Notes: generated by a model not told the origin, from the sequence alone. Positions 1 to 8,523 are shown, counted from the stretch's first letter. The stretch is 64,000 bases of DNA from Micromonospora sp. WMMD1082 (GCF_029626175.1 NZ_JARUBM010000002.1:3923001-3987000), one strand, 5' to 3'. Numbers and translations are program-made.

Positions 1-1
1 G

Positions 2-103
2 CACCTGCTGCTTGGGTGGGCGCAGGACCACGCCGTCGAGCTGCCGGACCTGCAGGCCGGGCCGACCCGACTCGACGACGTCTTCCGCGCCGTCGGCCGC
101 TGA
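2..103 (+). CDS. ABC transporter ATP-binding protein, C-terminal end (partial)
   Basis: Only the last 33 codons and the stop are inside the window; the start lies to the left. The visible end, with residues LPDLQAGPTRLDDVFRAVGR, resembles the C-terminal tail of DrrA-type multidrug ABC ATPases, which usually finish in a L-x-D-V-F motif. The next gene encodes an ABC-2 type permease 41 bases downstream, so the two very probably form one exporter. No Walker motifs are visible here, so the call rests on the tail motif and on the neighbour. Confidence 0.7.
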   Translation, partial: HLLLGWAQDHAVELPDLQAGPTRLDDVFRAVGR

Positions 104-144
104 TCGCCATCGGTAGCCGACTCGTACCCGAGAGGATTCTCCCC

Positions 145-864
145 ATGTTCTCCATCGCAGCCAGCGAGCTGATCCAGATCTTCCGCAACCGGCTGGTGCT
201 GGTCACCAGCCTCGTCATGCCGGTGATGATCAGCGCGTTCTTCGTCTACCAGCACGACACCTTCGAGTCCATCGGCAGCCTCGGCTACATCGCGGCGATC
301 GTGATGTTCAGCGTGGGCGCGTTCGGGCTCTACACCGCGACCGTGACCACCCTGGCGTCGCGGCGGCAGACCCTCTTCCTCAAACGACTGCGATCCACCG
401 CTGCCCGGGACGCCGGCATCCTCGCCGGCCTGCTACTGCCCGTCACCGCCATCGCCCTGGTGCAGGTGACCGCGATCCTGGCGGTGTTGGCCTCGGTCGC
501 CGGCGAGCCCGCCAACGCTCTGCTGCTGGCGGCGGCGGTCCTCGCCACCGTCACCATGTTGATCGGTCTGGGCCTGGCCACCGCGGGGCTGACGAACTCG
601 CCGGAACACGCCCAGGTGACCACGCTGCCGGTCAGCCTCGGCGTCATCGCCGTGGCCACCTGGGTGGGCATCACCGGCACCGAGGAACTCACCGCGGTCA
701 AGCGGCTGCTGCCCGGTGGCTCCGCCACCGAACTGGTCATGAACGCCTGGAACGGCGGCGTCGCGGTCGCCGACTCACTTCCCCTGCTCGCACCGACGCT
801 GGGCTGGGTCGTCGCCGCCATCGCACTCGCCACCCGACTCTTCCGCTGGGAGCCCAGCCGATGA
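145..864 (+). CDS. ABC-2 type transporter permease
   Basis: Encodes 239 residues with about six hydrophobic segments, the usual size and layout of DrrB-like ABC-2 permeases. The N-terminus (MFSIAASELIQIFRNR) is the short amphipathic stretch typical before the first membrane helix. ATG at 145 is chosen because AGAGGA sits 8 bases upstream; the frame is open further upstream but that part does not look like protein. It follows the ATPase end directly and its stop overlaps the start of the next gene by four bases (ATGA), so translation is probably coupled. The substrate cannot be read from the sequence; a drug or lipid exporter is the usual role. Confidence 0.85.
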   Translation: MFSIAASELIQIFRNRLVLVTSLVMPVMISAFFVYQHDTFESIGSLGYIAAIVMFSVGAFGLYTATVTTLASRRQTLFLKRLRSTAARDAGILAGLLLPVTAIALVQVTAILAVLASVAGEPANALLLAAAVLATVTMLIGLGLATAGLTNSPEHAQVTTLPVSLGVIAVATWVGITGTEELTAVKRLLPGGSATELVMNAWNGGVAVADSLPLLAPTLGWVVAAIALATRLFRWEPSR

Positions 865-1589
865 CCGCCGCCAGACCTGACGATTCCCTCGGTGGCCGGG
901 CCGGAACGCCCGACGAGGCGACGCAGCCGGACGCTCCGACGCTGGCGGAGGACCTCCTGCTCCTGCTGTTCCAGCCCGACTCCGGCACCATCGCGGGAGA
1001 GAACACCCTCTTCTACATCCTCGCGGGAGCCGTCGTCGCGGATCTCGCCCTCGGCGATCACGTGACCACGGCGGACCGGGGCAGGGTGCGGGCCGTCGAG
1101 GGTCACGCCCCGCCGGATGACCTGCTCCGTTCGGCGTGGGACTACGTTTCCACGAAGCCCCGGGGCGTCCAGACGGTACTCGCGGCGATCGGTCCCACAC
1201 TCCGCGCGCCACTGTTGGCGCGGCTCATCGCACGCGGCGACATCGACCGGGGGGATCGCAAGGTGCTCGGCCTGTTCCGTACGACCACCCTCCGGGAGGG
1301 GCGAAGCGGACGCCGAGCCGCCCTCCTCGGGGAGGTCCGGCGGGTCCTCGTGGACGGTGCCGAGCCACGGGCCCGCGTTGCCGCACTCGCGGCACTGCTC
1401 TCGGCGAGCGGAACTCTCCCACAGTTCCACCGCGACATCCCGTGGACCTCGCCCGTGATCAACCGTGCCAAGGAACTCGAGCGGGGCAACTGGGGCGCCG
1501 GGGCCGCCGGGGAGGCCGTGACCCGCACCATGACGGCGGTCATCGTCAACAGTGTCGTCGTGGCCACCACCGTGCTTCCCCGAAGCTAG
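861..1589 (+). CDS. GPP34 (GOLPH3/Vps74-like) family protein
   Basis: 242 residues. The N-terminal block TLAEDLLLLLFQPDSG and the following run of small hydrophobic residues match the start of the GPP34 fold, which in eukaryotes binds phosphatidylinositol 4-phosphate at the Golgi. Actinomycetes carry many GPP34 paralogues of unknown role, probably peripheral membrane proteins. The start ATG overlaps the stop of the ABC permease gene, so the product may act with that exporter; this is inference from position only. A hydrophobic stretch near the C-terminus (TAVIVNSVVVATTVL) could touch the membrane. Confidence 0.8.
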   Translation: MTAARPDDSLGGRAGTPDEATQPDAPTLAEDLLLLLFQPDSGTIAGENTLFYILAGAVVADLALGDHVTTADRGRVRAVEGHAPPDDLLRSAWDYVSTKPRGVQTVLAAIGPTLRAPLLARLIARGDIDRGDRKVLGLFRTTTLREGRSGRRAALLGEVRRVLVDGAEPRARVAALAALLSASGTLPQFHRDIPWTSPVINRAKELERGNWGAGAAGEAVTRTMTAVIVNSVVVATTVLPRS

Positions 1590-1606
1590 GGCCTGTGTCA
1601 GCGGGC

Positions 1607-2086
1607 TCAGCCGCGGGATACCACCTGGACGATGGACGACCCGCTGGCGGTGTGGTCGCCATCGACCACGGAGGTGGTCAGGTTGTAGTACCCGGGCTGA
1701 GCCTCGCCAGGGATCGTGATGGGGCTGACGGGTTGTTCGTCGGGCGTGCCGGCCGGGCGGACGGGCGCCGCCGCGAAGGTGACCACCCCCGGGATGTCCC
1801 GGGCCGCCACGATCGCCGACTTGAGGGCCTCCACCGTCGCGTACGGCCCGGTGAGGTGTGCGGTCAGCTCGACCTGCGGCGGGACGCCGCCCGGCTCGGG
1901 TGAGTGCTCGACGATCCAGTGGACGGTGAGGGTCTGCCCCGGCTCGTACGGCGTGTTCACGTCTTCGTCCGTACAGCAGGTGTACGTCACCGACGGGGGT
2001 GCCACCGACTCGGTGGGCGCGATGACGCAGGCCGCCAGGAAGGGCAGCACGAGACAGGCGAGCAACCAGGCGCGGGACACCCTCAT
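1607..2086 (-). CDS. Putative secreted lipoprotein, function unknown
   Basis: 159 residues from the ATG at 2086. It opens with MRVSRAWLLACLVLPFLAAC, a type II signal peptide ending in a lipobox (LAAC), so the mature protein is probably anchored by a lipidated cysteine on the outer face of the membrane. The rest is soluble, with two adjacent cysteines (TCCTDED) and a beta-rich look that may be an immunoglobulin-like or CHRD-like fold; I do not recognise the family. An in-frame start nine codons further upstream would precede the signal peptide and is less likely. It converges with the GPP34 gene, 17 bases away. Confidence 0.7.
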   Translation of the reverse strand: MRVSRAWLLACLVLPFLAACVIAPTESVAPPSVTYTCCTDEDVNTPYEPGQTLTVHWIVEHSPEPGGVPPQVELTAHLTGPYATVEALKSAIVAARDIPGVVTFAAAPVRPAGTPDEQPVSPITIPGEAQPGYYNLTTSVVDGDHTASGSSIVQVVSRG

Positions 2087-2190
2087 GCGCCGGATCGTAT
2101 GCCCAGGCGGCAATCGTCCATGACGACGATCAGCACGATGCGCGCCAGCTCGACCTATGGTGGGATGCCGCGTCGAACCCTGGAGGCCCC

Positions 2191-2604
2191 GTGCGCCCAG
2201 CCCAGATCACCGTCAGCCTGCCGATCGCTGACCGCAAGATCTCTCACGACTTCTATCGAGGTGCCCTCGGCCTGGTCACCGTCGGCGAGCCGGCCGAGGA
2301 TGGTCTGCCCGAGCCGTTGCAGTTCGAGGTCAACGACGGGTTGCGGCTGATGCTGGTGCCGACCGGTGGCTTCGGCTGGGTGCTCGGCGGGCGGGAGGTG
2401 GCCGACTCCCGGCACAGCGAGTGCGTGCTGGGTCTGAGCGCGGCCAGCCCGGACGAGGTCGACGGGCTGGTCGGGCGGGCGCGGGACGCCGGCGCCGAGG
2501 TGGTCACCGAGCCCGGGCAGCAACCCTGGGGGTACGCGGGCATGTTCGCCGACCCGGACGGTCACCTGTGGATGGTCGCGGTCGCCCCCGACGGCTCTGC
2601 CTGA
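2191..2604 (+). CDS. VOC (glyoxalase/bleomycin resistance) superfamily protein
   Basis: 137 residues made of two beta-alpha-beta-beta-beta modules. The first is seen as ITVSLPIADRKISHDFYRGA followed by LQFEV; the second ends in GMFADPDGHLWMVA, the classic VOC closing motif with a possible metal ligand. Members bind a metal and act as lyases, dioxygenases or resistance proteins; the substrate here is unknown. GTG at 2191 is preceded by TGGAGG at the right distance. It is divergent from the lipoprotein gene, with about 100 bases between them for promoters. Confidence 0.85.
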   Translation: MRPAQITVSLPIADRKISHDFYRGALGLVTVGEPAEDGLPEPLQFEVNDGLRLMLVPTGGFGWVLGGREVADSRHSECVLGLSAASPDEVDGLVGRARDAGAEVVTEPGQQPWGYAGMFADPDGHLWMVAVAPDGSA

Positions 2605-2823
2605 TTCACCGGCCCGCCGATGGTCAGGGATCAGGAAGATCAGGCCGACGTGCGAGTCCGCCACCGTCACCGGGTGCCGCCCCGTGGAGTTGACCGTGTG
2701 ACGGCGTCCGGGCGGGAGACCGCCACCGTCAGTGTGGTCGCGTGCGCACCGTGAGGTTTGTCCCCCGGTGACCCGGGTACGGCCTCACCGAGCGCCCGCG
2801 AGGAGAGCAGTGGAGGCCCGGAG

Positions 2824-3330
2824 ATGGAGAGTCGGCTCAAGATCCTGGGTCACCCCGTCCACCCGATGCTGGTGATGTTCCCGGTCGCCCTGCTGGTCAC
2901 CGCCGTGCTGTTCGATATCGTCGACACGGTCGGTGGGCCCGAGTTCCTCGGCGAGGTGGCGTACTGGAATCTCACCGTCGGCCTGATCGGCGGCCTGCTG
3001 GCCGCGGCGGCCGGGGTGTTCGACCTGCTGGCAATCCCGGCCGGCACCCGGGCCAAGCGGGTGGCGCTCACCCACGCCGCCGCGAACGTCGCGGTGATCC
3101 TGCTCTTCGCCGCCGTCTGGGCGGTACGGCTCAACGCCGAGTCCCGGGCGGCCGGTGGTGCGTTGATCGCCATCGAGGTGGTGGCGCTCGCCATTCTCGG
3201 CGTCGGTGCCTGGCTGGGTGGGGAACTGGTCGACCGGCTCGGCGTCGGCGTCGACCGCGACGCCGGTCTGGACGCGCCGAGTTCCCTGCGACCGGCGGGG
3301 ACCAGCCAACGGATGGGAGAGGTGCGATGA
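2824..3330 (+). CDS. DUF2231 integral membrane protein
   Basis: 168 residues with four hydrophobic helices. The opening ESRLKILGHPVHPMLVMFPV, with the HPVHPM motif, is the signature of DUF2231 proteins, which are suspected to bind haem or a metal through those histidines but have no proven role. ATG at 2824 is preferred over a start 22 codons upstream because that extension is low-complexity and the family begins at this point. Its stop overlaps the Hsp20 start by four bases (ATGA), suggesting a two-gene stress operon. Confidence 0.85.
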   Translation: MESRLKILGHPVHPMLVMFPVALLVTAVLFDIVDTVGGPEFLGEVAYWNLTVGLIGGLLAAAAGVFDLLAIPAGTRAKRVALTHAAANVAVILLFAAVWAVRLNAESRAAGGALIAIEVVALAILGVGAWLGGELVDRLGVGVDRDAGLDAPSSLRPAGTSQRMGEVR

Positions 3331-3860
3331 CGAGGCCGGGACGGGGTTGGCGAGGCGGCCAGCAGGGTTGGGACCCGATGGGCGAGTTGCAGTCGCTGCG
3401 GGCCGAGCTGAGCCGGCTGGTCGGTGGCCGGCCGGGGCCGCCCGAGGTGGAACTGGGCGAGACCGCGGACGGCTGGGAGGTGGTCGTCCGGCTGCCCGGC
3501 GTCGCGCCGGAGGAGGTCGCGGTGGAACTCGACGACCGTGAGCTGTGCGTACGGGCGCGGACGGAGGCCGAGGTCAACGCCGACCACGGCATCCCCGGCG
3601 GCTTCGAGACGCGGGGCTTCGAGTATCGCGTGCAGTTGCCGTCGCGGGTGGACCCCGACGCGATCGACGCGCTGATGGACCACGGCCTGCTGCGGGTGCG
3701 GCTGCCCCGGGCGAACCGGGCCACGCCGCGCACCATCACCGTCGGCCGCACCGGCCCGCGCCCCGCCGGCACCTTCGGCGGTACGCCGAGCAGCGCCGAT
3801 CCGGCGGCGGACCGGGAACTGCACCAGCCGGATGTCGCCGCCGGCGAGTCGGACCGGTAA
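3327..3860 (+). CDS. Hsp20/alpha-crystallin family small heat-shock protein
   Basis: 177 residues. The central part (about 40-140) is an alpha-crystallin domain: DGWEVVVRLPGVAPEEVAVE and FEYRVQLPSRVDPDAIDA are the conserved strand pair, followed by GLLRVRLPRA in place of the usual G-x-L. Such proteins are ATP-independent holdases that bind unfolding proteins in the cytoplasm. The N-terminus is basic and the C-terminus a flexible Gly/Ala/Asp tail. Translation is probably coupled to the DUF2231 gene through the four-base overlap. No HAIR or CIRCE-like operator was seen upstream. Confidence 0.88.
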   Translation: MTRPGRGWRGGQQGWDPMGELQSLRAELSRLVGGRPGPPEVELGETADGWEVVVRLPGVAPEEVAVELDDRELCVRARTEAEVNADHGIPGGFETRGFEYRVQLPSRVDPDAIDALMDHGLLRVRLPRANRATPRTITVGRTGPRPAGTFGGTPSSADPAADRELHQPDVAAGESDR

Positions 3861-3868
3861 CCCGGGCC

Positions 3869-4975
3869 GTGGCCGCTCCGGCCCTGTTCGCCCCGGCCGC
3901 CGGGCTGGTGCCCGACGTGGCCCGGATCGCCGTGCTGCGCGCCAACGCGCTCGGTGACTTCATCTTCGTGCTGCCGGCGCTGGACGCGCTGCGGGCCGCG
4001 TACCCGGGGGCGGAGATCGTGCTGCTCGGCGCGCCGTGGCACGCGGAGCTGTGGCGGGACCGGCCGGGCCCGGTGGACCGGGTACTGGTGGTGCCGCCCG
4101 CACCCGGGATCCGCGCGGCGACCGCCGGCGAGCCCGAGTCGAGCATGGTCGACTTCCTGGCCGACGCCCGCGCGGAACGCTTCGACCTGGCTCTCCAACT
4201 GCACGGCGGAGGCGCCAACTCCAACCCGCTGGTCGCCGCGCTCGGCGCCCGGGTCACCGCCGGGCTGCGCGCCGAGGACGCACCACCGCTGGACCGCTGG
4301 CTGCGCTACGTCTACTACCAGCCCGAAGTGATCCGCTATCTCGAAACGGCGGCGCTGGTCGGCGCCCCGGCCACCACGGTCATCCCGGCGCTGGCGGTCA
4401 CCGACGCCGACCGCGCCGAGGCGCGGGCCGTGCTCGGCGAACCGGAGCGCCCCCGGGTGGCGCTGCACCCGGGGGCGACCGACACCCGCCGCCGCTGGCC
4501 CGCCGACCGCTTCGGGCAGGTGGCCCGGATGCTGCACGCCGACGGGTACGAGGTGCTGGTCACCGGCACCCCCGCCGAGCGGGGCGTGGTCGACGAGGTG
4601 GTCGCCGCCGCCGGGGTGCCGGTACGGCCGCAGGTGGGCACGCTCAGCCTGGGCGGGCTGGCCGGCTGCTACGCCGGCTGCGAACTGGTGGTCTCCAACG
4701 ACACCGGCCCGCTGCACCTGGCCGCCGCCGTCGGCACGCCCACCGTCGGCATCTTCTGGGTCGGCAACCTGATCACCACCGCCACCGCGCTGCGCGGCCG
4801 GCACCGGCCGATCACCTCGTGGACGGTCCACTGCCCGGTCTGCGGGGTGGACTGCACCCCCGGCATCTATCCGCACCGCCCCGGCGACGGCGACTGCCCG
4901 CACCGGGACTCCTTCGTCGCCGACGTACCCACCGCCGAGGTGGCGGAAGCCGCCCGCGAACTGCTGTTCCGGTAA
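3869..4975 (+). CDS. Glycosyltransferase family 9 (heptosyltransferase-like)
   Basis: 368 residues from a GTG at 3869, eight bases after the Hsp20 stop; a GTG at 3909 is an alternative. The N-terminal Rossmann half contains VLRANALGDFIFVLPALDAL, and the C-terminal half HPGATDTRRRWP and SNDTGPLHLAAAVGTPTVG, the nucleotide-sugar site of GT9 enzymes. These transfer heptose from ADP- or GDP-heptose. A cysteine cluster (CPVCGVDC plus a later DCPH) near the C-terminus is unusual for LPS heptosyltransferases and may bind a metal. The HldE-like gene nearby would supply the donor. In a Gram-positive the acceptor must be something other than lipid A, such as a glycolipid or cell-wall glycan. Confidence 0.85.
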   Translation: MAAPALFAPAAGLVPDVARIAVLRANALGDFIFVLPALDALRAAYPGAEIVLLGAPWHAELWRDRPGPVDRVLVVPPAPGIRAATAGEPESSMVDFLADARAERFDLALQLHGGGANSNPLVAALGARVTAGLRAEDAPPLDRWLRYVYYQPEVIRYLETAALVGAPATTVIPALAVTDADRAEARAVLGEPERPRVALHPGATDTRRRWPADRFGQVARMLHADGYEVLVTGTPAERGVVDEVVAAAGVPVRPQVGTLSLGGLAGCYAGCELVVSNDTGPLHLAAAVGTPTVGIFWVGNLITTATALRGRHRPITSWTVHCPVCGVDCTPGIYPHRPGDGDCPHRDSFVADVPTAEVAEAARELLFR

Positions 4976-5001
4976 GGAAGGGCCCCCTTGTTAACGCGCG
5001 C
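4973..5001. terminator. Dispersed GGAAGGGCCCC-type repeat, probable bidirectional terminator
   Basis: The sequence TAAGGAAGGGCCCCCTTGTT lies between the convergent GT9 and GT2 genes and can fold as AAGGG/CCCTT with outer TAA/TTA pairing. A related copy is at 41060-41111, also downstream of a gene end. I recognise this type of element as frequent in Micromonospora-like intergenic regions. A role in ending transcription from both sides is inferred from its position. Confidence 0.55.
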
Positions 5002-5011
5002 CGGCGCCGGC

Positions 5012-5884
5012 TCAGGTCTCGGCGTCCGCCTCGGCGAACAGGACCTCCCACGCCTCCACGTCGCGGTCGGTGACCGTGGTCGGTGACTCCAGGTGGTACG
5101 CGCCGCTGGGCAGGACTCCGGCGCCGCCGTGGTGCGCCAGCACGGCGAGCTGGGCGGCGACGTCCTCGCCCTGGTGGCGCTCCTGGACCCGGCGCCAGAA
5201 GTCGAAGCCACCGGCGTCGACCAGCTTGGCCCGGTCGTACAGCACGCAACCGCCGACCCAGGACACCTGGTACGCCCGCCAGGTTCCCGCCGGCAGGGCC
5301 AGCGACTCGGTGACGTGCAGCAGGTTCGCCGCGGAATGGATCTGCGAGCGATCCCACTCGGGGGTGCCCGGACGGATCCGCTCGGGCACCGGCCGGCCCG
5401 GCCACTCCCGGTAGTGCCGGTGCGTCTGCGGCCGCACGTCGTCCAGATAGGACAGCCCGTGCACCGCGTTGCCGACGAAGCCGCAGCCCAACTCGTCGAT
5501 CGCGGTCACCAGGCGGTGCAGCGTTCCCGGTTCCAGCCAGACGTCGTCGTCGAGGAAGAGCACGTGGCGGGCGGCGGAGGCGGCGAGCAGGAAGGACCGG
5601 TGTTCGGCGAGCCCGCGCCGGGGCAGCCGGCGGGTCAGCAGCACCGGGTGTCCCCGGTGGCGCAGCGCCCGGACCATGGTGGCCGCCGCCGGGTGGGCGT
5701 ACCCGGGGTCGCCGTCGGACTGGTCGCTGACCACCACGCCGAAGCCCGGCACCCCCTCCTGGGCGGCGAGCCCGGAGAGGGTGACGGCGAGTTCGGCGGG
5801 GCGGTCGCGGGTCGGGACCAGCACGTCGACCAGGCGGTCGGTGCGGAACTCGGCGGGGTCGCCGGCATCGAGTGGTCGGTTCAC
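5012..5884 (-). CDS. Glycosyltransferase family 2
   Basis: 290 residues with a GT-A fold. VDVLVPTRDRPAELAVTLSG (about 19-38) is the nucleotide-binding strand, and FLDDDVWLEPG carries the D-x-D metal site at about 112-114. Such inverting enzymes add a sugar to a polysaccharide or lipid acceptor at the inner membrane face; the sugar is unknown. The GTG start overlaps the stop of the HldE-like gene (GTGA at 5881-5884), so both are one transcription unit and probably one pathway. No membrane helices are obvious, so it is likely cytosolic or peripheral. Confidence 0.88.
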   Translation of the reverse strand: MNRPLDAGDPAEFRTDRLVDVLVPTRDRPAELAVTLSGLAAQEGVPGFGVVVSDQSDGDPGYAHPAAATMVRALRHRGHPVLLTRRLPRRGLAEHRSFLLAASAARHVLFLDDDVWLEPGTLHRLVTAIDELGCGFVGNAVHGLSYLDDVRPQTHRHYREWPGRPVPERIRPGTPEWDRSQIHSAANLLHVTESLALPAGTWRAYQVSWVGGCVLYDRAKLVDAGGFDFWRRVQERHQGEDVAAQLAVLAHHGGAGVLPSGAYHLESPTTVTDRDVEAWEVLFAEADAET

Positions 5885-7818
5885 GGCGCCTTGCCGGTCA
5901 GTGGAGCCGCCGCACCGGTGGCGGTGCCATGCTCGGTCACCGGCTCGGGCGGCGGGCCGGCGACCTCAGGGACGCCCTGCTGGCCGTACGCCCGGATCCG
6001 GTCGATGATCGCGGAGGTGGAGCGGTCGGGCACGTAGCCCAGGGTGCGGACCTGGCCGCCCAGCCGCCGCACCAGCGGCGCCTCCGGCACCAGCTCGGGC
6101 GGGTAGTCGCCGCCCTTGACGTAGACGTCGGGGCGGACGGTCTCGATCAGCGCGGCCGGGGAGTCCTCCTCGAAGACCACCACATGGTCCACGCAGGACA
6201 TCGCGGCGAGCAGGGCGCAGCGGTCCTCGACCGGGTTGACCGGTCGGTCCGCCCCCTTCAGCCGGCGTACGCTGCCGTCGGAGTTGACCGCCACCATCAG
6301 CAGGTCGCCCAGGGCGCGGGCCTGTTCCAGGTACCGCACGTGACCCCGGTGCAGCACGTCGAAGCAGCCGTTGGTGAAGACGATCGAGCGCCCGGCGCGG
6401 CGGTGATCGGCGACGATCTCCGCCAGGCTCCCGGCGCTGACCTGCACCTGCCGGCCGTCGCCGTCGGAGGCCGGCCGGCCCAGCGCGGCCAGCAGGTCCT
6501 CCCGATGGCAGACGCAGGTGCCGGTGCCGGCAACGGTGCTCGTGGCGGCGAACTGGGCCAGCTGGGCGGCGGTCGACAGCGGAGCGTCGGTGGCCAGTGC
6601 GAGCGTCATCGCCGCCAGGTACGCGTCACCGGCGCCGACGGCATGGCTGGCCGGTACGGGCGTGCTGTGGCTGCGTGCGGGCTCACCGTCGGCGCCGCCG
6701 ACCACCGCGCCCTCGGTGTCCAGGGTCACCGCCACCACGGCCGCGCCGGTGTGGGCGCGCAGCTCGGCGAGCCGGGACTCGGCCAGGACCGCCCGGTCCA
6801 CACCGGCACCGGCCTCGGCGTTCACGGTCACCCCGGTGCCGGTCACGCTGAGCCCGTCGCGGGTCATCGCCACCCGGCTCTCGCCCGGGGTGGGCTCGCC
6901 GGTCGGCCCGTCGGTACGCCGCATCCCGGCGCCACCCGGTGCCGCGCCCACGGTCAGCTCGGACGGCCCGTCGGCCGGATCGACCTCGGGATGCTCCAGG
7001 TGCAACTCGCGATCATCCACGCCCCGACCGTCACCGGCACCACGGGCGTCACCGCTGCCATGAGCGTCACCGCTGCCGTGGGCGTTGTCCTGTGCGGCGG
7101 TGCCCAGTGCGGCGGTGCCCAGTGCGGCGGTGCCCGCCCGGGCGAGCAGCCGGGCGGCCTCCGCGAAGCTCGGGGTCACCACGGTCGGGGCGAGACCCCG
7201 CCAGTCGGCCAGGTCGTGGGCGTCGAGCGCGACCGTGCCGTACCGGTCCCGATGCGCGACCAGCCAGGAGCGGACCGGTGCGGGCAGGGCACCCAGGCCG
7301 TAGTCGCAGATCACCAGCGCCGGGGCCGCGCCACGACTGGCGGCCCGCAGTTCCTCGCTCGCGCAGTCCAGGGCGGTGAGCAGGCAGTCCACGCCCACGT
7401 CACTGAGCGAGTCCTCCGGGTCGCCGGAGTCCTCCCGCAGCAGGATCTGGTCGCCGGCCAGCATCCGGCGCTTGACCGGGGTGGGCCGGCCGGGCTGGCT
7501 GATCGTCCGGTCCCAGACACCGGCCCGGTCGAGGCAGTCGTGCAGCTCGTCGCCGGCCGCGTCGGCACCGACCGGTGCCACCAGCACCGAGCGACCGCCC
7601 AGCGTGGCGATGTTGACCGCGGTGTTGGCCGCACCACCGGCGGCGGAGATGCGCCGGCGCAGGGTGAGGACGGGGGCCGGGGCCTCCCGGCACAACCGGT
7701 CGGAGTCGGCGAACCGCCACTCGTCGAGCATGGCGTCTCCGATCACCAGGACCGGGCGCCCGAGCCAGCTCTGCACGACGTCGGCGAGCCGGAGCTGTTC
7801 CGCTTCTGCTCGTGCCAT
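5881..7818 (-). CDS. hldE: Bifunctional heptose 7-phosphate kinase / heptose 1-phosphate nucleotidyltransferase
   Basis: 645 residues. The N-terminal half is a PfkB/ribokinase-type kinase: GGAANTAVNIATLGG at about 61-75, and the GAGDA anion-hole loop near 395. The C-terminal third is a nucleotidyltransferase with TNGCFDVLHRGHVRYLEQ near 481. The order matches HldE (RfaE), which phosphorylates D-glycero-D-manno-heptose 7-phosphate and then activates the 1-phosphate. Between about residues 229 and 335 the kinase carries a Gly/Ala/Asp-rich low-complexity insertion not expected in E. coli HldE, built from short tandem repeats. It is coupled to the GT2 gene. Whether ADP or another nucleotide is used is not visible. 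Confidence 0.85.
   Translation of the reverse strand: MARAEAEQLRLADVVQSWLGRPVLVIGDAMLDEWRFADSDRLCREAPAPVLTLRRRISAAGGAANTAVNIATLGGRSVLVAPVGADAAGDELHDCLDRAGVWDRTISQPGRPTPVKRRMLAGDQILLREDSGDPEDSLSDVGVDCLLTALDCASEELRAASRGAAPALVICDYGLGALPAPVRSWLVAHRDRYGTVALDAHDLADWRGLAPTVVTPSFAEAARLLARAGTAALGTAALGTAAQDNAHGSGDAHGSGDARGAGDGRGVDDRELHLEHPEVDPADGPSELTVGAAPGGAGMRRTDGPTGEPTPGESRVAMTRDGLSVTGTGVTVNAEAGAGVDRAVLAESRLAELRAHTGAAVVAVTLDTEGAVVGGADGEPARSHSTPVPASHAVGAGDAYLAAMTLALATDAPLSTAAQLAQFAATSTVAGTGTCVCHREDLLAALGRPASDGDGRQVQVSAGSLAEIVADHRRAGRSIVFTNGCFDVLHRGHVRYLEQARALGDLLMVAVNSDGSVRRLKGADRPVNPVEDRCALLAAMSCVDHVVVFEEDSPAALIETVRPDVYVKGGDYPPELVPEAPLVRRLGGQVRTLGYVPDRSTSAIIDRIRAYGQQGVPEVAGPPPEPVTEHGTATGAAAPLTGKAP
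7046..7136. repeat. Short tandem repeats inside the hldE kinase insertion
   Basis: Two 18-base units (7046-7063 and 7064-7081, GCGTCACCGCTGCC core) and three 15-base units (7092-7106, 7107-7121, 7122-7136, GTGCGGCGGTGCCC core) are in frame. On the coding strand the 15-base units give a Gly-Thr-Ala-Ala-Leu repeat. The period is a multiple of three in both, so changes in copy number keep the reading frame. Confidence 0.85.
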
Positions 7819-7956
7819 GCCGGCGGTTCCCCTCCGGCCGGTGGGATCAAACCTGCCGGCCGGGCCGGCGGTGCGGCGTGGGCCACCGCAATGGTGTGTT
7901 TCGGGCGTCCGAGCCCGGGAAGGGGATCTGGTGAACCCCTGGAGAGGAGAAACAGC

Positions 7957-8505
7957 ATGGCAGCCACGTTGCAGGGCAAGCGAGTCGCCTTCCTGGCCAC
8001 CGACGGTGTGGAGGAGGTCGAGTACGTCCAGCCCCGCCAGGCGGTCGAGCAGGCCGGCGCCACGGCCGAGCTGGTCTCGATCAAGCCTGGGAAGATCACC
8101 TCCTTCGACCACCTGGACCCCTCCACCACGTACGACGTGGATGTGAGCGCGGCCGACGCGGATCCCGCCCGGTACGACGCGCTGGTGCTGCCCGGCGGGG
8201 TGGCCAACCCGGACTTCCTGCGCACCGACGCGGACGCCGTACGGTTCGTGCGGTCGTTCTTCGATGCCGGCAAGCCGGTCGGGGTGATCTGCCACGGCCC
8301 GTGGACGCTGGTCGAGGCGGATGTGGTGCGGGGCCGCCGGCTGACCAGCTGGCCGAGCCTGCGTACCGACCTGGTCAATGCCGGTGCGAACTGGGTGGAT
8401 GAGCAGGTCGTGACCGACAACGGCCTGGTCAGCAGCCGCAGGCCCGACGACCTGCCGGCCTTCTGCGCCAAGATCGTCGAGGAGTTCGCCGAGGGCCGGC
8501 ACTGA
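7957..8505 (+). CDS. DJ-1/PfpI family protein (type 1 glutamine amidotransferase-like)
   Basis: 182 residues. VAFLATDGVEEVEYVQPRQA opens the flavodoxin-like fold; DALVLPGGVANPDFLR and PVGVICHGPWTLVEADVV hold the nucleophile elbow with Cys112-His113. This pattern is typical of PfpI/YhbO-type proteins, described as proteases, deglycases or stress chaperones. ATG at 7957 follows a strong GGAGAGGAGA ribosome site. It is divergent from hldE and convergent with the Nudix gene. No signal peptide, so cytoplasmic. Confidence 0.88.
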   Translation: MAATLQGKRVAFLATDGVEEVEYVQPRQAVEQAGATAELVSIKPGKITSFDHLDPSTTYDVDVSAADADPARYDALVLPGGVANPDFLRTDADAVRFVRSFFDAGKPVGVICHGPWTLVEADVVRGRRLTSWPSLRTDLVNAGANWVDEQVVTDNGLVSSRRPDDLPAFCAKIVEEFAEGRH

Positions 8506-8523
8506 CCCGGGGCGCGCCGGCGG

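Noticed and set aside
5872..8505. An 877-codon open frame on the + strand across hldE that also ends with the DJ-1 gene
   Set aside because: Only its last 183 codons, from 7957, are the real DJ-1 gene. The rest is antisense to hldE, is Gly/Arg/Val/Gln-rich and has no domain; long antisense frames are normal at this GC content.
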